The notes beneath the pieces were generated by a model. The model saw nothing but the letters and a program-made list of their open reading frames with translations. It ran no database searches and was not told the origin of the DNA. From assembly GCF_002953255.1 (NCBI RefSeq), contig NZ_CP026498.1:7307639-7364677 (forward strand): a stretch of 57,039 nt of DNA. Direction: 5' to 3'. Positions 57,016 through 57,039 of the stretch are shown here, one piece after another. This DNA comes from Streptomyces sp. CB01881. GTDB taxonomy: Bacteria; Actinomycetota; Actinomycetes; Streptomycetales; Streptomycetaceae. Within the stretch, counting starts at the first letter, position 1; the number at the start of each line of letters is the position of its first letter. A program made the position numbers and the translations under genes.

Positions 57016-57039
57016 TCGCCCGCTCCATCTGCTGCGGGG
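56966..57039. repeat. Perfect 33-bp fold-back inverted repeat at the window end
   Basis: 56966-56998 (CCCCGCAGCAGATGGAGCGG...GGGCC) is the exact reverse complement of 57007-57039, separated by TGGTCACC. The right arm is therefore a copy of hemD coding sequence in reverse, ending exactly at the end of the window. An assembly or library artefact is more likely than a biological palindrome. Confidence 0.9.

Overview
This is a very GC-rich, gene-dense piece of actinobacterial chromosome. An autoregulated-looking Lsr2, a BldN-type developmental sigma factor with its anti-sigma partner, an SCO2583/SCO2584-type spore-wall family protein, a rex-hemACD cluster and many GTG or leaderless starts point to a sporulating Streptomycetaceae member (Streptomyces or Kitasatospora). 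It looks like ordinary core chromosome. I see no rRNA or tRNA gene, CRISPR array, transposase or phage gene. Both window edges cut genes, clpC on the left and the hemD fusion on the right. The last 74 bases are a perfect fold-back that looks like an artefact at a contig end.

Region 1 (1-8450, all minus strand): the 5' part of clpC, a 769-bp gene-free stretch, lsr2, a GNAT acetyltransferase, a BlaI-type repressor, a 40-residue membrane protein coupled to lysS, a secreted protein built from three beta repeats, and an unknown protein. Strong hairpin terminators separate the units. Region 2 (8447-14012): a MacAB-type export cassette (adaptor, ATPase, permease, overlapping stops and starts), diverging from a SigE-family sigma factor and a membrane protein that may be its partner.

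Region 3 (14023-19999, minus): a cofactor operon DUF2520-panC-panD-nadB-nadC-coaX, which joins pantothenate synthesis, the first pantothenate-to-CoA step and NAD synthesis. Region 4 (20088-25273): a NarL-type two-component system, a MidA-type methyltransferase overlapping a stand-alone NuoD paralogue (MidA/NDUFAF7 relatives modify the NuoD homologue in mitochondria), and a cysteine-rich protein.

Region 5 (25468-30568, plus): a type VII secretion style locus. It encodes a small EspC/WXG100-like protein, a 1000-residue multidomain protein ending in a papain-like toxin fold whose expected nucleophile Cys is Ser, and an immunity-type protein (YrhB-like, deaminase-like, SUKH-4-like). The deaminase-like part of the last protein has also lost its catalytic signature. 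This is the most unusual system in the window.

Region 6 (30768-57039): a lipoprotein GDPD, then a block matching the M. tuberculosis Rv0496-Rv0511 order (ppx, TIM-barrel isomerase/AP-endonuclease-like, proC, small HTH protein, ribosomal bS22, GalE2-like epimerase, acyltransferase, SerB-like HAD, glutaredoxin-like, hemA, hemC, hemD). Several genes are interspersed: ilvD, membrane proteins, a HAD hydrolase, an MFS exporter with the wreck of a marR gene, acuC, bldN-rsbN, an exonuclease and rex. A Rex operator lies before rex-hemACD, and a sigma-BldN-type promoter lies before rsbN.
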